NCBI RefSeq assembly: GCF_900188385.1
Contig: NZ_FZOI01000014.1
Coordinates: 96,956-160,955 of the forward strand
Origin: Azospirillum sp. RU38E
GTDB lineage: Bacteria; Pseudomonadota; Alphaproteobacteria; Azospirillales; Azospirillaceae
Length of the DNA: 64,000 nucleotides
Direction: 5' to 3'
Shown: positions 54,778 through 63,497 of the stretch, one piece after another
Position numbering within the stretch: the stretch's first letter is position 1
Layout: each line of letters starts with the position of its first letter
Position numbers and translations under genes: made by a program
The notes under the pieces: model-generated
The model's input: the letters and a program-made list of their open reading frames with translations, nothing else
Databases searched by the model: none
What the model was told of the DNA's origin: nothing

Positions 54778-55935
54778 TCAGAGTTCCGCGCTGGCGATCA
54801 GCCGCCCGCCAAGGCTGGTCAGCACCACCGGGGTGCCACTGGTCAGACCGGAAAAGCCACTGACATCAAAGCGACCGCCATCGGCGGTGCGTTCATGGAT
54901 GCTGCCGATGCCGGAGGAGGCTTGGGTATAATTGGCAGTCACCATATCGGTAATGGTCAGCGTCCCTGTCACCTGATAGGCGGGGGCCACCCGCATACCG
55001 GGATGGTTGACGGTCAGTTGGATGTTGGTGCCGGAATTGGCCCGACCGAAGGCGGTGGCGATGGGGCGTAGTTGGCGGTGGACCAGGGCCATCTCCAGGG
55101 CGATGGGGCGCAGGTCGAGTGCCGTCGCGGTGTCTCCTGCTTCCAACTGGATGGCACCGAGATAGAACCAGCGACCGGACACGGCGCCACAGGCAGCGGT
55201 GATGGTGATCTGCAACCCGGTCTCACAGGCCCCCGTGTCGGGCACGGCCAGGACGAGGTCGGTATTGCTGTCATGAGGGACGCTGATGGTGGTCGTGGCG
55301 ATGGTGCTGACGCTGGTGAAGCTGTCCGGACTGCCGGCACGGGCCAGCGTCAGGGTCCAGCCGATGATCTGCCCGCAATCATGATAGGCGCGCGCCGACA
55401 GCACCGCCGGGCTGTGACGTAACCGCAAGGCATCCACCGCCTCCAGACGCAGGCGCCAATGGATGGCACCACCGCTGCCCAGGGTAGCGCCCTGGACCAG
55501 GCAGGCGGCACTGGATGGCGACAGGCTGAACACGCCGGTGGCGCGCTTCACCGTGCCGGCACTGGGGCTGCCATCGGCACGGACCTGCCAAAGGTCAACC
55601 TCCCCCGGTTGCCAGGTGGCCGCCAACGCCGCTGCCGGGCGATGGGAAACGCGGGCACAGCCATTGACCACCAGATTGCGCTGGGCTGCCAATGCGCCAG
55701 CCCCACTGCCTGCCGACAGCCGGGGATCGTCGGCACGCACCAGCTTTGTGGGATTGCTCTCCCCTGGATCGGCCACCGGCAGGTCGGCCAGGGCGTGGGT
55801 GTGGGTGGTCGGTGCCTTGCCGTTCAGCGCCGTGGACAGTCCCGTCACATCGTCAAGACTGTGGCTATGGTCAGCCGGCGCCTTGCCGTCCAGGGCGGCG
55901 CGAACGCCGGGCAGTATGAAGCGGGCATCGCGCAT
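54778..55935 (-). CDS. Phage tail fibre-like protein
   Basis: 385 residues. The N-terminus has two tail-fibre repeats, ALDGKAPADHSHSLDDVTGL and ALNGKAPTTHTHALADLP, followed by a short linker and a beta-rich C-terminal domain similar to carbohydrate-binding or adhesin tips (VSGRWFYLGAIQLEAGD). It would link the tail tip to the host receptor. It lies between the tip protein and the tailspike and shares their transcript. Confidence 0.75.
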   Translation of the reverse strand: MRDARFILPGVRAALDGKAPADHSHSLDDVTGLSTALNGKAPTTHTHALADLPVADPGESNPTKLVRADDPRLSAGSGAGALAAQRNLVVNGCARVSHRPAAALAATWQPGEVDLWQVRADGSPSAGTVKRATGVFSLSPSSAACLVQGATLGSGGAIHWRLRLEAVDALRLRHSPAVLSARAYHDCGQIIGWTLTLARAGSPDSFTSVSTIATTTISVPHDSNTDLVLAVPDTGACETGLQITITAACGAVSGRWFYLGAIQLEAGDTATALDLRPIALEMALVHRQLRPIATAFGRANSGTNIQLTVNHPGMRVAPAYQVTGTLTITDMVTANYTQASSGIGSIHERTADGGRFDVSGFSGLTSGTPVVLTSLGGRLIASAEL

Positions 55936-55941
55936 GTGAGG

Positions 55942-57351
55942 TTACATGGGTTTCAGCCAGGAGGGATCGTGGGCGTAAACGTCGGCGGCATCCTCGGCCA
56001 GCGCCAGATCGACGCCCATCTCCTCGGTCAGCCGCCAGGTCTCGACCCGAAACGGCGTGCCAGCCAGGCCAAGCCGCCCCAGCGACACCGCCACCGGATA
56101 GCCTGCCGCCAGCCGCAGGCCTGCCAGATTGGCGGGCCAGTCCAGGCTCTTCTGTCGGCGGTTCTGGCGCAGCGCGATGCGGGCGATGCGCTGGGCCATG
56201 GTGTGCGAGGTGGTGAAGGGCAGATCGAGGGTCAGTGCCGCCTCGCCATCATCGGAGGCGATGGAAGCGGCGTCGGCCACCGGCGGATAGTCGGTCGGCT
56301 GCCAGTTTTGCGCCGGGCTGGTGAAGGCCCCGCGCACGATGTTGACCAGATCGCGCCGTGAGCGCCAGGGGCGATAGGATACCGGCGCCCGCAGCTCGTT
56401 CTCCCCCAGGATGACGGTCGGCGGCTGCCACGCTCCCACCGCCAGCCGCCACTTCCCACCGGTGAAGCTCAATCGGCCGGCACAAGTGGTCAGCAGGGAT
56501 TCCAGATTGTCCAGCGGTCGCCCGGCCAGATCGAGCACGCCGTTGCAGCTATAGCGTGGTTCACTGCCGGTCAGGGTGGCGACCTGTTCGTCGCAGATAT
56601 TGGCCTGGGCGATCCAACCGGCAACGTCAATCTCGTCCGGGCCGGCGGCCAGCCCCCAGGGCGCCATCAGATAATCGAGGATGCATAGCGCGGCGTTGGC
56701 CGACCAGCGAGTGGCACCGTCGCGCGGATCCCAGAGTTTCCGGCCCCGCACCAGCCGACTGAGATTGGGAATGCCGCTGGCAAACGCCTCCTGATCGTAG
56801 CGCAGACGCAGATGGGTATAGGCCCGCCCGCGCAGCCGGTGGTTATGGGTCCAGCGCCCGCCCGCTTCCGCCACCAGCACTCCATCGGCCCCCTGGTCCG
56901 GATGGCCGGCATGGCTCCAGACATGGACCTTGCCGGCCCAGGGTGCGGCAGTGGCGGCCCCACTGCCATCCAGTGCGATGGCGGTGTCACCGAACCAGAC
57001 CGTACCCAGGTTCTCCACCTCGTGCGCGGCATGGACGACGACCAGATGCAGAATGTCGAGCTTACTGCCGCCATCAGTGCGGGTGTGGGCAAAGACCAGC
57101 GGGCCACCCGTGCGGACCTCGCCATAGACGATGCGATGGCTGGTCACCGGCTGTACCAGCATCTGGGTGCGGCCAGCGGCATCCAGCATGGTTTGGCTGG
57201 GTTTCGGGGTGCCGATGACGCGGTTGCCGAGATAGGAGACGCCAACCGTGACCGTGGCCCCGACCAGGGCCCCGATCAGCCCGCCCCCCACAGCGGCAGC
57301 CGCCGCCGAACCGGCCACCGCGGCACCGACCGCAATGATGGCCGGGGGCAT
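55942..57351 (-). CDS. Phage tail tip/attachment protein (J-like)
   Basis: 469 residues. The N-terminal region has a hydrophobic stretch (AAVAGSAAAAAVGGGLIGALV) and then GTPKPSQTMLDAAGRTQMLV and VTSHRIVYGEVRTGGPLVF, which match the start of lambda-J/GTA-type tip proteins. The rest carries the hub-like beta domains with TLTGSEPRYSCNGVLDLAGR. ATG 57351 overlaps the upstream stop by one base and follows GGAGGAT; an upstream in-frame 57366 is possible. Confidence 0.78.
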   Translation of the reverse strand: MPPAIIAVGAAVAGSAAAAAVGGGLIGALVGATVTVGVSYLGNRVIGTPKPSQTMLDAAGRTQMLVQPVTSHRIVYGEVRTGGPLVFAHTRTDGGSKLDILHLVVVHAAHEVENLGTVWFGDTAIALDGSGAATAAPWAGKVHVWSHAGHPDQGADGVLVAEAGGRWTHNHRLRGRAYTHLRLRYDQEAFASGIPNLSRLVRGRKLWDPRDGATRWSANAALCILDYLMAPWGLAAGPDEIDVAGWIAQANICDEQVATLTGSEPRYSCNGVLDLAGRPLDNLESLLTTCAGRLSFTGGKWRLAVGAWQPPTVILGENELRAPVSYRPWRSRRDLVNIVRGAFTSPAQNWQPTDYPPVADAASIASDDGEAALTLDLPFTTSHTMAQRIARIALRQNRRQKSLDWPANLAGLRLAAGYPVAVSLGRLGLAGTPFRVETWRLTEEMGVDLALAEDAADVYAHDPSWLKPM

Positions 57352-57770
57352 CAGCCGATCCTCCAACCGGACAGCGCATGGGTGCGGTCCCGGGCGGCCA
57401 GACCGCGTTGCGTCGGCAGGACCAGGGCGGCACCGAGGCAGACGGCGAGTGCGTGGCGGTCCTCCTCCAGCCGTACCAGGGCGACGTCTCCCCTGCCAAT
57501 GAATGCCGGGGGAACCCCGGGCCAGCCGTGATGGCGGGCAATGCTGGCAGCGGTCGCGTCCAGACCTCCCATCCGCGCCAGCAGGCGGGCGGCCGTGCAG
57601 GCGTCGGTGTAGGCGCCGCGCAATGATGCAGCGGGATCGATGCCGGTGACAGCGGACACGGCATCGGCAGCAAACAAGCAGCAGTCGAACCGCCCCCAGG
57701 CGAAGGTGCGATGCCGCGCGTCCTCCACCAGCCGGTCAAGCCGTTCCGGCCAGTCGGGCAAGCGGGTCAT
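57351..57770 (-). CDS. Phage tail NlpC/P60-like peptidase (DUF6950-like)
   Basis: A 139-residue protein with TFAWGRFDCCLFAADAVSAV near residue 22, the catalytic-Cys pattern (FDC) of the NlpC/P60-related proteins encoded just before tip proteins. A His follows in EEDRHALAVCLG. Such peptidases may open peptidoglycan during DNA entry. Start and stop codons overlap both neighbours. Confidence 0.75.
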   Translation of the reverse strand: MTRLPDWPERLDRLVEDARHRTFAWGRFDCCLFAADAVSAVTGIDPAASLRGAYTDACTAARLLARMGGLDATAASIARHHGWPGVPPAFIGRGDVALVRLEEDRHALAVCLGAALVLPTQRGLAARDRTHALSGWRIG

Positions 57771-58336
57771 GATGCGGGTGCCCCCCAGCGGATTTCCAGT
57801 TCCTGGAGTTCGGGCACGAAGTCAAAGCCCAAATCGCCAGGAAAGTCTGACTGCTGGTCCTGGCTGGTGTAGCGGCGCAACCGGGGGCGTTCCAGATCGC
57901 GCAGGCGGTTTTCCGCGGCCAGGGCAATGGTGGCGATGCGGCCACCATCGGTGACCTCCACCATGTCCATCCGCCCATCGAACAACAAGACCGGCACCTC
58001 AATGAAGCCGCCCCAATCTTCCGCCATGAAAGCCAGCCACAGCCGGGCCCGGCGGCCCTGGACGCTGACGCCAACCACCTCGTTCAGCAGACCGGAGGGC
58101 ACGCCGGACAGTTGGAAGCGCGCGCCCGTCGCCCGCACCTCCGTGGTTTCCTCGATCGGCCCGACCGCGCCGAAGCTGCCAACACCAACCCAGGTCTGTC
58201 CCTCCCAGACCAGATCGCCAACCCCTGACCAGGCGCGCACGGCACCGCCGGCAAAGTCGAACAGGGCCATCAACACTGGGCGTACCACCGGCTGCGCCGT
58301 CTCTGCGGCCAGGGTGGCGCTGAGGCGTTGGGTCAC
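57767..58336 (-). CDS. Phage tail assembly protein
   Basis: 189 residues with ALFDFAGGAVRAWSGVGDLVW and SGVPSGLLNEVVGVSVQGRR, the pattern of small beta-rich tail hub proteins found between the tape measure and tip genes in siphophages and gene transfer agents. GTG 58336 overlaps the upstream stop by four bases. The frame is open for another 90 codons upstream but that part lies inside the neighbouring gene. Confidence 0.7.
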   Translation of the reverse strand: MTQRLSATLAAETAQPVVRPVLMALFDFAGGAVRAWSGVGDLVWEGQTWVGVGSFGAVGPIEETTEVRATGARFQLSGVPSGLLNEVVGVSVQGRRARLWLAFMAEDWGGFIEVPVLLFDGRMDMVEVTDGGRIATIALAAENRLRDLERPRLRRYTSQDQQSDFPGDLGFDFVPELQELEIRWGAPAS

Positions 58337-59016
58337 GCCAGATCCTCCACGAGGTTCAGGGTCCAACGGGTCCGGGCCGGTGGGCGGGTGCGTCCCCGGC
58401 CGGCCTCGTCGTCCGCCAGCCGCATCCGCACTGTCAGCCCATCGGTCGCCAGGGGCGCGCGGCCAATGGGGCTGCGCAGAGGGGGCCGGATGGTGACGAT
58501 CATCCGGCCGGCAATGTCGGTGCGCCCGGTCTGGACCAGCAGATGCACACTGCCGGCTGGGACGGAGATGGCATCGCCCGGTCTCAACACCCCCTCTGCC
58601 CATGGTGCAAAGCCGGCCACGACCAGCCGTGCCGCGACGCCGCCGGTGATGTGGGGTTGGCCGGTTCCCTCGATGAAGCCGGCACCATCGTCGAAGTCGG
58701 TGCCATCACTGAAGCGGGTGATACCGATGGCGGCGGCATACTCGTCCATCGACCGCAGCGAACCGGTGGCCCCGTCATGCAGCCAGAGCGGCACACGGAA
58801 CGAGGCGACGGGGCCGCGACAGGCGGCCAGCCACGCCCCGAAACGGGCGGCATCAGCGCCCGACAGATCCACCGTCACCTCCGCCACCCAACGGGAACCT
58901 TCCCGCTCCAGAACCAGGGTCTGGCGGGTCAGTGGTGAGGCGCTCTGCACCGTCACCGGCTGGAACCAGAAGGCCACAGCAACGGGATGAATGTCGGCTG
59001 GCCAGTCCGGCATCAT
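58333..59016 (-). CDS. Phage distal-tail-like protein, paralogue A
   Basis: 227 residues, beta-rich. LEREGSRWVAEVTVDLSGAD, ACRGPVASFRVPLWLHDG and VVAGFAPWAEGVLRPGDAIS all have counterparts at the same relative places in the upstream gene, so the two are paralogues. The family is that of tail proteins encoded just after the tape measure. ATG 59016 overlaps the upstream stop by four bases. Confidence 0.7.
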   Translation of the reverse strand: MMPDWPADIHPVAVAFWFQPVTVQSASPLTRQTLVLEREGSRWVAEVTVDLSGADAARFGAWLAACRGPVASFRVPLWLHDGATGSLRSMDEYAAAIGITRFSDGTDFDDGAGFIEGTGQPHITGGVAARLVVAGFAPWAEGVLRPGDAISVPAGSVHLLVQTGRTDIAGRMIVTIRPPLRSPIGRAPLATDGLTVRMRLADDEAGRGRTRPPARTRWTLNLVEDLA

Positions 59017-59609
59017 GCCAGCACCTCGAACAGTTCCAGCGACCATTCGCTACGCCGCGGCGGGCGGGTCGGGTTGCGCCCGGCATCGTCAGAGGACAGG
59101 CGCATCCGCACCCGGCAGGCCGTGGTGACTAGCGGACCGATCGCCACCGGTTCGCGCAGACGCGGTTCCACCGGTACCAGGGCGCCGCCATCCGGGCCGG
59201 CCGTGACGGTGCCGGTGACCAGATGGGCGCGACCGGGCGAGGTTTGGATCAGGTCGCCGGGCAGCAGCAAGCCCGTTCTCCCTGGGGCGAAGCCGGTCAC
59301 GGTCAGGCTGCGTCCGCTGCCGCCCGCCAGTTGCGGTGCCCCCGCGCACGTCCCGCGCGCGGCCAGGGTCCGCCAATCCGGCACCAGCACGGTGCCGGCG
59401 GGACCGCGCAGAGATGCGATCAGGGCATCGACCTGCCGAGCCACCGGATCGCCACGCTGGAAGGTCAGGCGACTGACCCAGCGGGCACCATCACGCTCCA
59501 GCACCTGGTTCTGCCCGGTATAGGGGCTGGCCCAGACGGTGCTGAGCGTCTGGATGTAGAATTCCTGGCTGGCCGGCCGCAGATCCAGGGGCCAGACAAG
59601 GTCGCTCAC
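59013..59609 (-). CDS. Phage distal-tail-like protein, paralogue B
   Basis: 198 residues. LERDGARWVSRLTFQRGD, SLRGPAGTVLVPDWRT and VTGFAPGRTGLLLPGDLIQT align with the downstream gene. It lacks the 30-residue insert that carries EYAAAIGITRFSDG in paralogue A. GTG 59609 overlaps the tape-measure stop (GTGA). Likely part of the hub linking tail tube and tip. Confidence 0.7.
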   Translation of the reverse strand: MSDLVWPLDLRPASQEFYIQTLSTVWASPYTGQNQVLERDGARWVSRLTFQRGDPVARQVDALIASLRGPAGTVLVPDWRTLAARGTCAGAPQLAGGSGRSLTVTGFAPGRTGLLLPGDLIQTSPGRAHLVTGTVTAGPDGGALVPVEPRLREPVAIGPLVTTACRVRMRLSSDDAGRNPTRPPRRSEWSLELFEVLA

Positions 59610-62278
59610 CCCAGACGCCCTCCGCGGCGGCTCCATTCATCGGCAACCTGCGACCGGGCCACGCTGGCGGCCGCCTTGACCACGCCCGGAAGGCGGACGG
59701 CCAATGCCTGATCCAATGCCGCCTCAACCCGCGCTGTCACTGTTTCCGGATCGTCGGCACCCCGAGCATCGACCTGGATCATATAGACCGGTCCGCCGCT
59801 CCCGACGTCGCTGCGGGTGCCGCCCGCCACCATGGCGGCGGACTGCGCCCGGTTCAGCACGATTTCGCCGCGTTGCAGGATGGCGGGGATTTCGTCCGCT
59901 GCCAGCCAGGGCATGGTGCCGTTATGCAGGCGTGGGGCTGCCAGGAACGCCGCCGGCGACACCATCCGCGCCGGTGCGGCACCCCCCGCCATGCCGCCAT
60001 CATGGAAGATCCCGGCCAGGGCGCTGGATGCCGCCTGGGCCAACGGGGCGGTGATGGACATGCGGATCATCATTCGGGCGAAATCGGCCGCGATGGCATT
60101 CAGCAGGTCGGCAATGCTCAGCTTCTGGCGTGTGACCAGATCAACCAGGGCGTCTTCCAGCCGGCCAAAGGCGCTGCTGATCACATCTTCAACCTGGGCA
60201 GCGGCATTGCTGGCCGCATCGGCGTATTCCTCCAGGCCCCGGATGGCACCGTCCTGCCAGCGACGGCTGGCGGCCTGCAGCCGGTCGGCCGCCTGCTCCT
60301 CGGCCAGCGCCCAGGTTTCGGCGGTGATGGCGCCGGCGGCCTGCAAATCGTTCAACATGGCGATAGCGGCGGCATATTCCTGCGTCGGGGACAGCAGCCG
60401 CTCGGTCAGCCACGCCCCCTGTTCCAACAGGCGGTTGCGTTTCTGCATCTCCGGATCGGCCTTTGCCGCCCGTTCCAGTGCCCGCTGGTATGTCTCCCAG
60501 GAGAGGACGCCGGCATCCAGCAGGGTCTGGAGCTGCGCCAGTTCCGCCTGATAGTGTTCGGTCGGGTCGAGCAGGCTGTCGGTCAGCCGCGCTCCCTCCT
60601 CCATCAGCCGGTTGCGCTCAGCCGTCGCGGCGGCAGCATCGTAGTTGGCGCCGGCTTCCGCACGGATCGCCTCCCGCTGCGCCTGAGTCAGGGCGATACC
60701 ACCACGCCGGGCCGTTTCTTCGGCGCGCAGCAATTCGGTCTGGATGGCCCGCTCACGTGCCGACAGGGCGACCGCATCCCGTTCCCGCGCCAGGGCGGCA
60801 ATCTGGCCGTCGATGGCATCCATCGCCGCCTGTCGCCGCTTGGTTTCCGCGTCCTGCTCACGGGCCGCCCGGTCGCGCTCGGGTTGTTCAATCTGGGTAA
60901 TGCGCCGCCGCGCCAGTTCCTCGGCCTTGGCCAGGGCGCTGTTGACAGCATCGGCATTGCTGCCGTCAGGACTGCGCAGGGCCTCCAGCGCCTGCCGGGT
61001 GCGGTCGAGTTCGGCATTGACGCGGGCGATGCGCTCCGCCGGATCATTGGCCAGTTGACCCAGCCCGTCGTCGAGCTTGCGACGCCACTCGGCAATGATC
61101 TCTGCCCGCCTTTCGGCCTCGGCGCGGGCGCGGCCTTCGTCGGCCTGCCGCTGGTCGGCATCGGCTTTGTCGGCCTGCTGGCGGGCCTCGGTGATCAGCG
61201 CGTCGAGTTCGGTTTCCAGGCTGGCGACATCGGCGCGGGCGTCGGCCAGCCGGCGTTGGCCGAACCGACCGTTGGAGGCATCGACGATGGCCTGGATCTC
61301 CGCCGCCCGATCCTGCGCTTCCACCAGCTGGCGGTTCAGGGCAACGATACGTTGGTCGATGGGCGTGCCCTGGAGGATGTTGGCCCAACCATTGGCGGCC
61401 CTGGCCAGCAGGTCCAGCACGGCCTCCGCCGGCCCGGCGACGGCTGGGGTCTTGCCGATCTCCTCCAGCATCTTGCCCCAGGCATCGGACAGGCGATTGG
61501 CCGCCCCGGTGACGCCACCGGCCTCGGCAGCCGCTGCCCCGCCGACCTGTTGTTCCAGCGCATCCAGGATGATCCGTTGCGCACCGGCCACCTGACCGGT
61601 CTCCACAAGGCTGCGGATCACCTCCGCCTGACTGCCGGTGAAGCTGACGCCAACCCGCTTCAGCGCGCTCAACCCTTCCACAGGGTCTTCCAGCGCCTTG
61701 CCAAGCTGCATGGCCGCCGACGACAGGTCGCCGCCGAACACCGCCGCCATGTCGCCGGCCAGGGTCAAGGCGCGGGTGAAGCTTTCGCCTGCCACGGAAC
61801 GGAAGGTGGCCAGCACGGATGCTGCATCCTGCACCGCCTCCGCGCTGGCAAGCGTGGCTTCTTCCTGCCCATCGGCAAAGGCGGCGATCTGTTCGCCCGT
61901 CAGGCCGGCGGAATAGCCGGTGGCTTTCAGCACCGCCTCCAGACGGCGCAGCGATTGTTCGGCCTCGCCCGCGGCCTTCAGCCCCTCGGTGATGCCGATG
62001 GAGAGCACGCCCATGGCCGCCGCTGCCGCCAGCCCCACCGGCCCCAGGGCGGCCAGCGCCGCACCGGCCGGCCCCAGCCGCCCGGCCATGGCTTCCGCCT
62101 CACCCCGGACTTCACCGGCAGCGGCATCAACCGCCTGAAGCGCCCGCGATGCCGGCTGGGATGCCTGTTCAATACGCTGAAGGGCGCGTTCGCCGGTGGT
62201 GCCAACCTCGCGCAGCTCCGCCCGCACCCGGTCGCCGCCGATGGCGGCAAGGCGCACGGCTATGGTACGGTCGGTCAT
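59606..62278 (-). CDS. Phage tail tape-measure protein
   Basis: 890 residues. A short N-terminal domain is followed by a hydrophobic stretch around residues 70-100 (LGPVGLAAAAAMGVLS), long Ala/Glu/Arg-rich coiled coils (about 330-540) and repeated segments that both contain EGARLTDSLLDPTEHYQ-type or QGAWLTERLLSPTQEY-type sequences. The C-terminal part has SAFGRLEDALVDLVTRQKL. The length suggests a tail of roughly 130 nm by the usual rule. First gene of the tail module in this window; the expected tail-tube and chaperone genes are not upstream. Confidence 0.85.
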   Translation of the reverse strand: MTDRTIAVRLAAIGGDRVRAELREVGTTGERALQRIEQASQPASRALQAVDAAAGEVRGEAEAMAGRLGPAGAALAALGPVGLAAAAAMGVLSIGITEGLKAAGEAEQSLRRLEAVLKATGYSAGLTGEQIAAFADGQEEATLASAEAVQDAASVLATFRSVAGESFTRALTLAGDMAAVFGGDLSSAAMQLGKALEDPVEGLSALKRVGVSFTGSQAEVIRSLVETGQVAGAQRIILDALEQQVGGAAAAEAGGVTGAANRLSDAWGKMLEEIGKTPAVAGPAEAVLDLLARAANGWANILQGTPIDQRIVALNRQLVEAQDRAAEIQAIVDASNGRFGQRRLADARADVASLETELDALITEARQQADKADADQRQADEGRARAEAERRAEIIAEWRRKLDDGLGQLANDPAERIARVNAELDRTRQALEALRSPDGSNADAVNSALAKAEELARRRITQIEQPERDRAAREQDAETKRRQAAMDAIDGQIAALARERDAVALSARERAIQTELLRAEETARRGGIALTQAQREAIRAEAGANYDAAAATAERNRLMEEGARLTDSLLDPTEHYQAELAQLQTLLDAGVLSWETYQRALERAAKADPEMQKRNRLLEQGAWLTERLLSPTQEYAAAIAMLNDLQAAGAITAETWALAEEQAADRLQAASRRWQDGAIRGLEEYADAASNAAAQVEDVISSAFGRLEDALVDLVTRQKLSIADLLNAIAADFARMMIRMSITAPLAQAASSALAGIFHDGGMAGGAAPARMVSPAAFLAAPRLHNGTMPWLAADEIPAILQRGEIVLNRAQSAAMVAGGTRSDVGSGGPVYMIQVDARGADDPETVTARVEAALDQALAVRLPGVVKAAASVARSQVADEWSRRGGRLG

Positions 62279-62356
62279 GGTTGGACAGAGGCGGGATTGA
62301 TCTTGTCGGGTACGGTTTCATTCAGTGCATATAGGGGCAGCATGGAGGGCCGCATC

Positions 62357-62635
62357 ATGGCACGGACAATCTCTGAGACAGAGCGGATCGAATTGCGGGT
62401 GGACCCGGCGGAAAAGGCGATGCTGGCGCGTGCCGCCGCCCTTGAGCATACCGACGTGACCGGTTTCATTCTGCGCAGCGCCCTTCCGGCGGCCCGCGAA
62501 GCGATTGACCGTGCCGAGCGGTTGCGGTTGAGCGAGCGCGACAGCTTGCGGGTTCTTGACCTGTTGGACAATCCGCCGCAACCCAACGCCCGTCTGCTTG
62601 AGACGGCGCGGGCGCTGGCGCGCAACGACAAGTGA
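62357..62635 (+). CDS. DUF1778 (TacA-type) antitoxin
   Basis: A 92-residue ribbon-helix-helix antitoxin. The DNA-binding start ISETERIELRVDPAEKAML and the core EHTDVTGFILRSALPAARE are typical. The C-terminal tail (PPQPNARLLETARAL) would wrap the toxin. ATG 62357 follows GGAGGG. GTGA overlap with the downstream toxin remnant (62632-62635) shows the usual antitoxin-toxin order. It is divergent from the tail module. Confidence 0.88.
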   Translation: MARTISETERIELRVDPAEKAMLARAAALEHTDVTGFILRSALPAAREAIDRAERLRLSERDSLRVLDLLDNPPQPNARLLETARALARNDK

Positions 62636-62850
62636 CGGCTCCACCAATTTGGCATGAGGAGGCGATCGCCCGGCATCATGACCGGGTCGGCTTCGATTGC
62701 GGCACTCCGGCGCTGAACGACTATCTGCGCCGCTTCCCCCGCCAGAACCATGAAAGCGGCAGGGCCAAGTGCTTTGTCGCCATCAGCGCCGATGCGCCCT
62801 CCCGTTGCCGCCACTATCCTCCGCAAGGCGGGCACAGCGACAGGACCGCC
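62632..62850 (+). pseudogene. Truncated GNAT (TacT-type) toxin
   Basis: The N-terminal 55 residues are a normal TacT start: WHEEAIARHHDRVGFDCGTP, LNDYLRRFPRQNHESGRAKC, FVAISADAPSR. The acetyl-CoA-binding region and the rest of the acetyltransferase are missing; from about 62805 the frame loses similarity and runs antisense into the nuclease-like gene. TacT toxins acetylate charged tRNAs. The antitoxin is intact, so this is an orphan antitoxin beside a dead toxin. Confidence 0.7.
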
Positions 62851-62852
62851 CC

Positions 62853-63497
62853 TTACCTTATCCGCCAGATGCGAACCATGAATCGTCCTTTCTCGTCATC
62901 ATATTGGCCCTCATCGTGCGGGTCCGGTGCGAAACGAACCGCCTGCATGGCCGCATGCAGCGCCCGCCTCGCTGCCGTCGCCTTTTCATCTTCAAAAGGC
63001 AGCAATACTAGGATGAGATAGCGCTCAACTGCCGGATGCAGGCGCAATCGGGCCGCGTCGCCGAACAGGCTCCAGTTCCTCGGTCCTACCTTGGCGATTT
63101 CCTCGTCAGTAACCAGACGGCGCCCATCCACACCGAGCGCAAACGGGTGGCTCGGCTTGGGAAGGGCGTGGCCTGTGAAGCACTTCCCCGCATCCTTGAA
63201 AAAGGCACCGATGATCTTGACCTCGGCAACCATGGTCGCCTTGTTCGGATCCTCGGCATAGTAGGCGGAGAGATCATATTTGCCTCTCAGGGCCTTTCCG
63301 GTTCGGGGATCGACACCTACGACCTTTTCCGTGTTGGTCCATATCTCAACCCCCTGATCCTCAGCTTGAAGCATGAGTTCCGCCTGGAGCCAGTTCTCGC
63401 GGCAACCGTCAGCCTTCATCGCCCTCGGCAGCCGATCCTTATCCTTCAGTTGGTCGAAGCATCTTTTGAAGGTTTCCATCCAATCAATGGCAGTCAT
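62853..63497 (-). CDS. Uncharacterised protein with PD-(D/E)xK-like nuclease core
   Basis: 214 residues. A helix with ENWLQAELMLQAEDQG (Glu40) is followed by GKYDLSAYYAED (Asp75) and MVAEVKIIGAFFKD (Glu92-x-Lys94), the spacing expected of a restriction-endonuclease fold. The C-terminal half has RLRLHPAVERYLILVLLPFE. No family name is recognised. ATG 63497 follows GGAGAGG and overlaps the FtsZ-like gene by 14 bases, so the two are coupled. The nuclease assignment is a motif reading, not a database match. Confidence 0.6.
   Translation of the reverse strand: MTAIDWMETFKRCFDQLKDKDRLPRAMKADGCRENWLQAELMLQAEDQGVEIWTNTEKVVGVDPRTGKALRGKYDLSAYYAEDPNKATMVAEVKIIGAFFKDAGKCFTGHALPKPSHPFALGVDGRRLVTDEEIAKVGPRNWSLFGDAARLRLHPAVERYLILVLLPFEDEKATAARRALHAAMQAVRFAPDPHDEGQYDDEKGRFMVRIWRIR

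Noticed and set aside
59873..62635. A 920-codon plus-strand open frame opposite the tape-measure gene
   Set aside because: It is antisense to a well-supported tail gene; only its last 92 codons (the antitoxin) read as a real protein with their own start and ribosome site.
62853..63021. Continuation of the GNAT toxin frame to 63021
   Set aside because: After about 62805 the translated sequence no longer resembles an acetyltransferase and is antisense to the nuclease-like gene.
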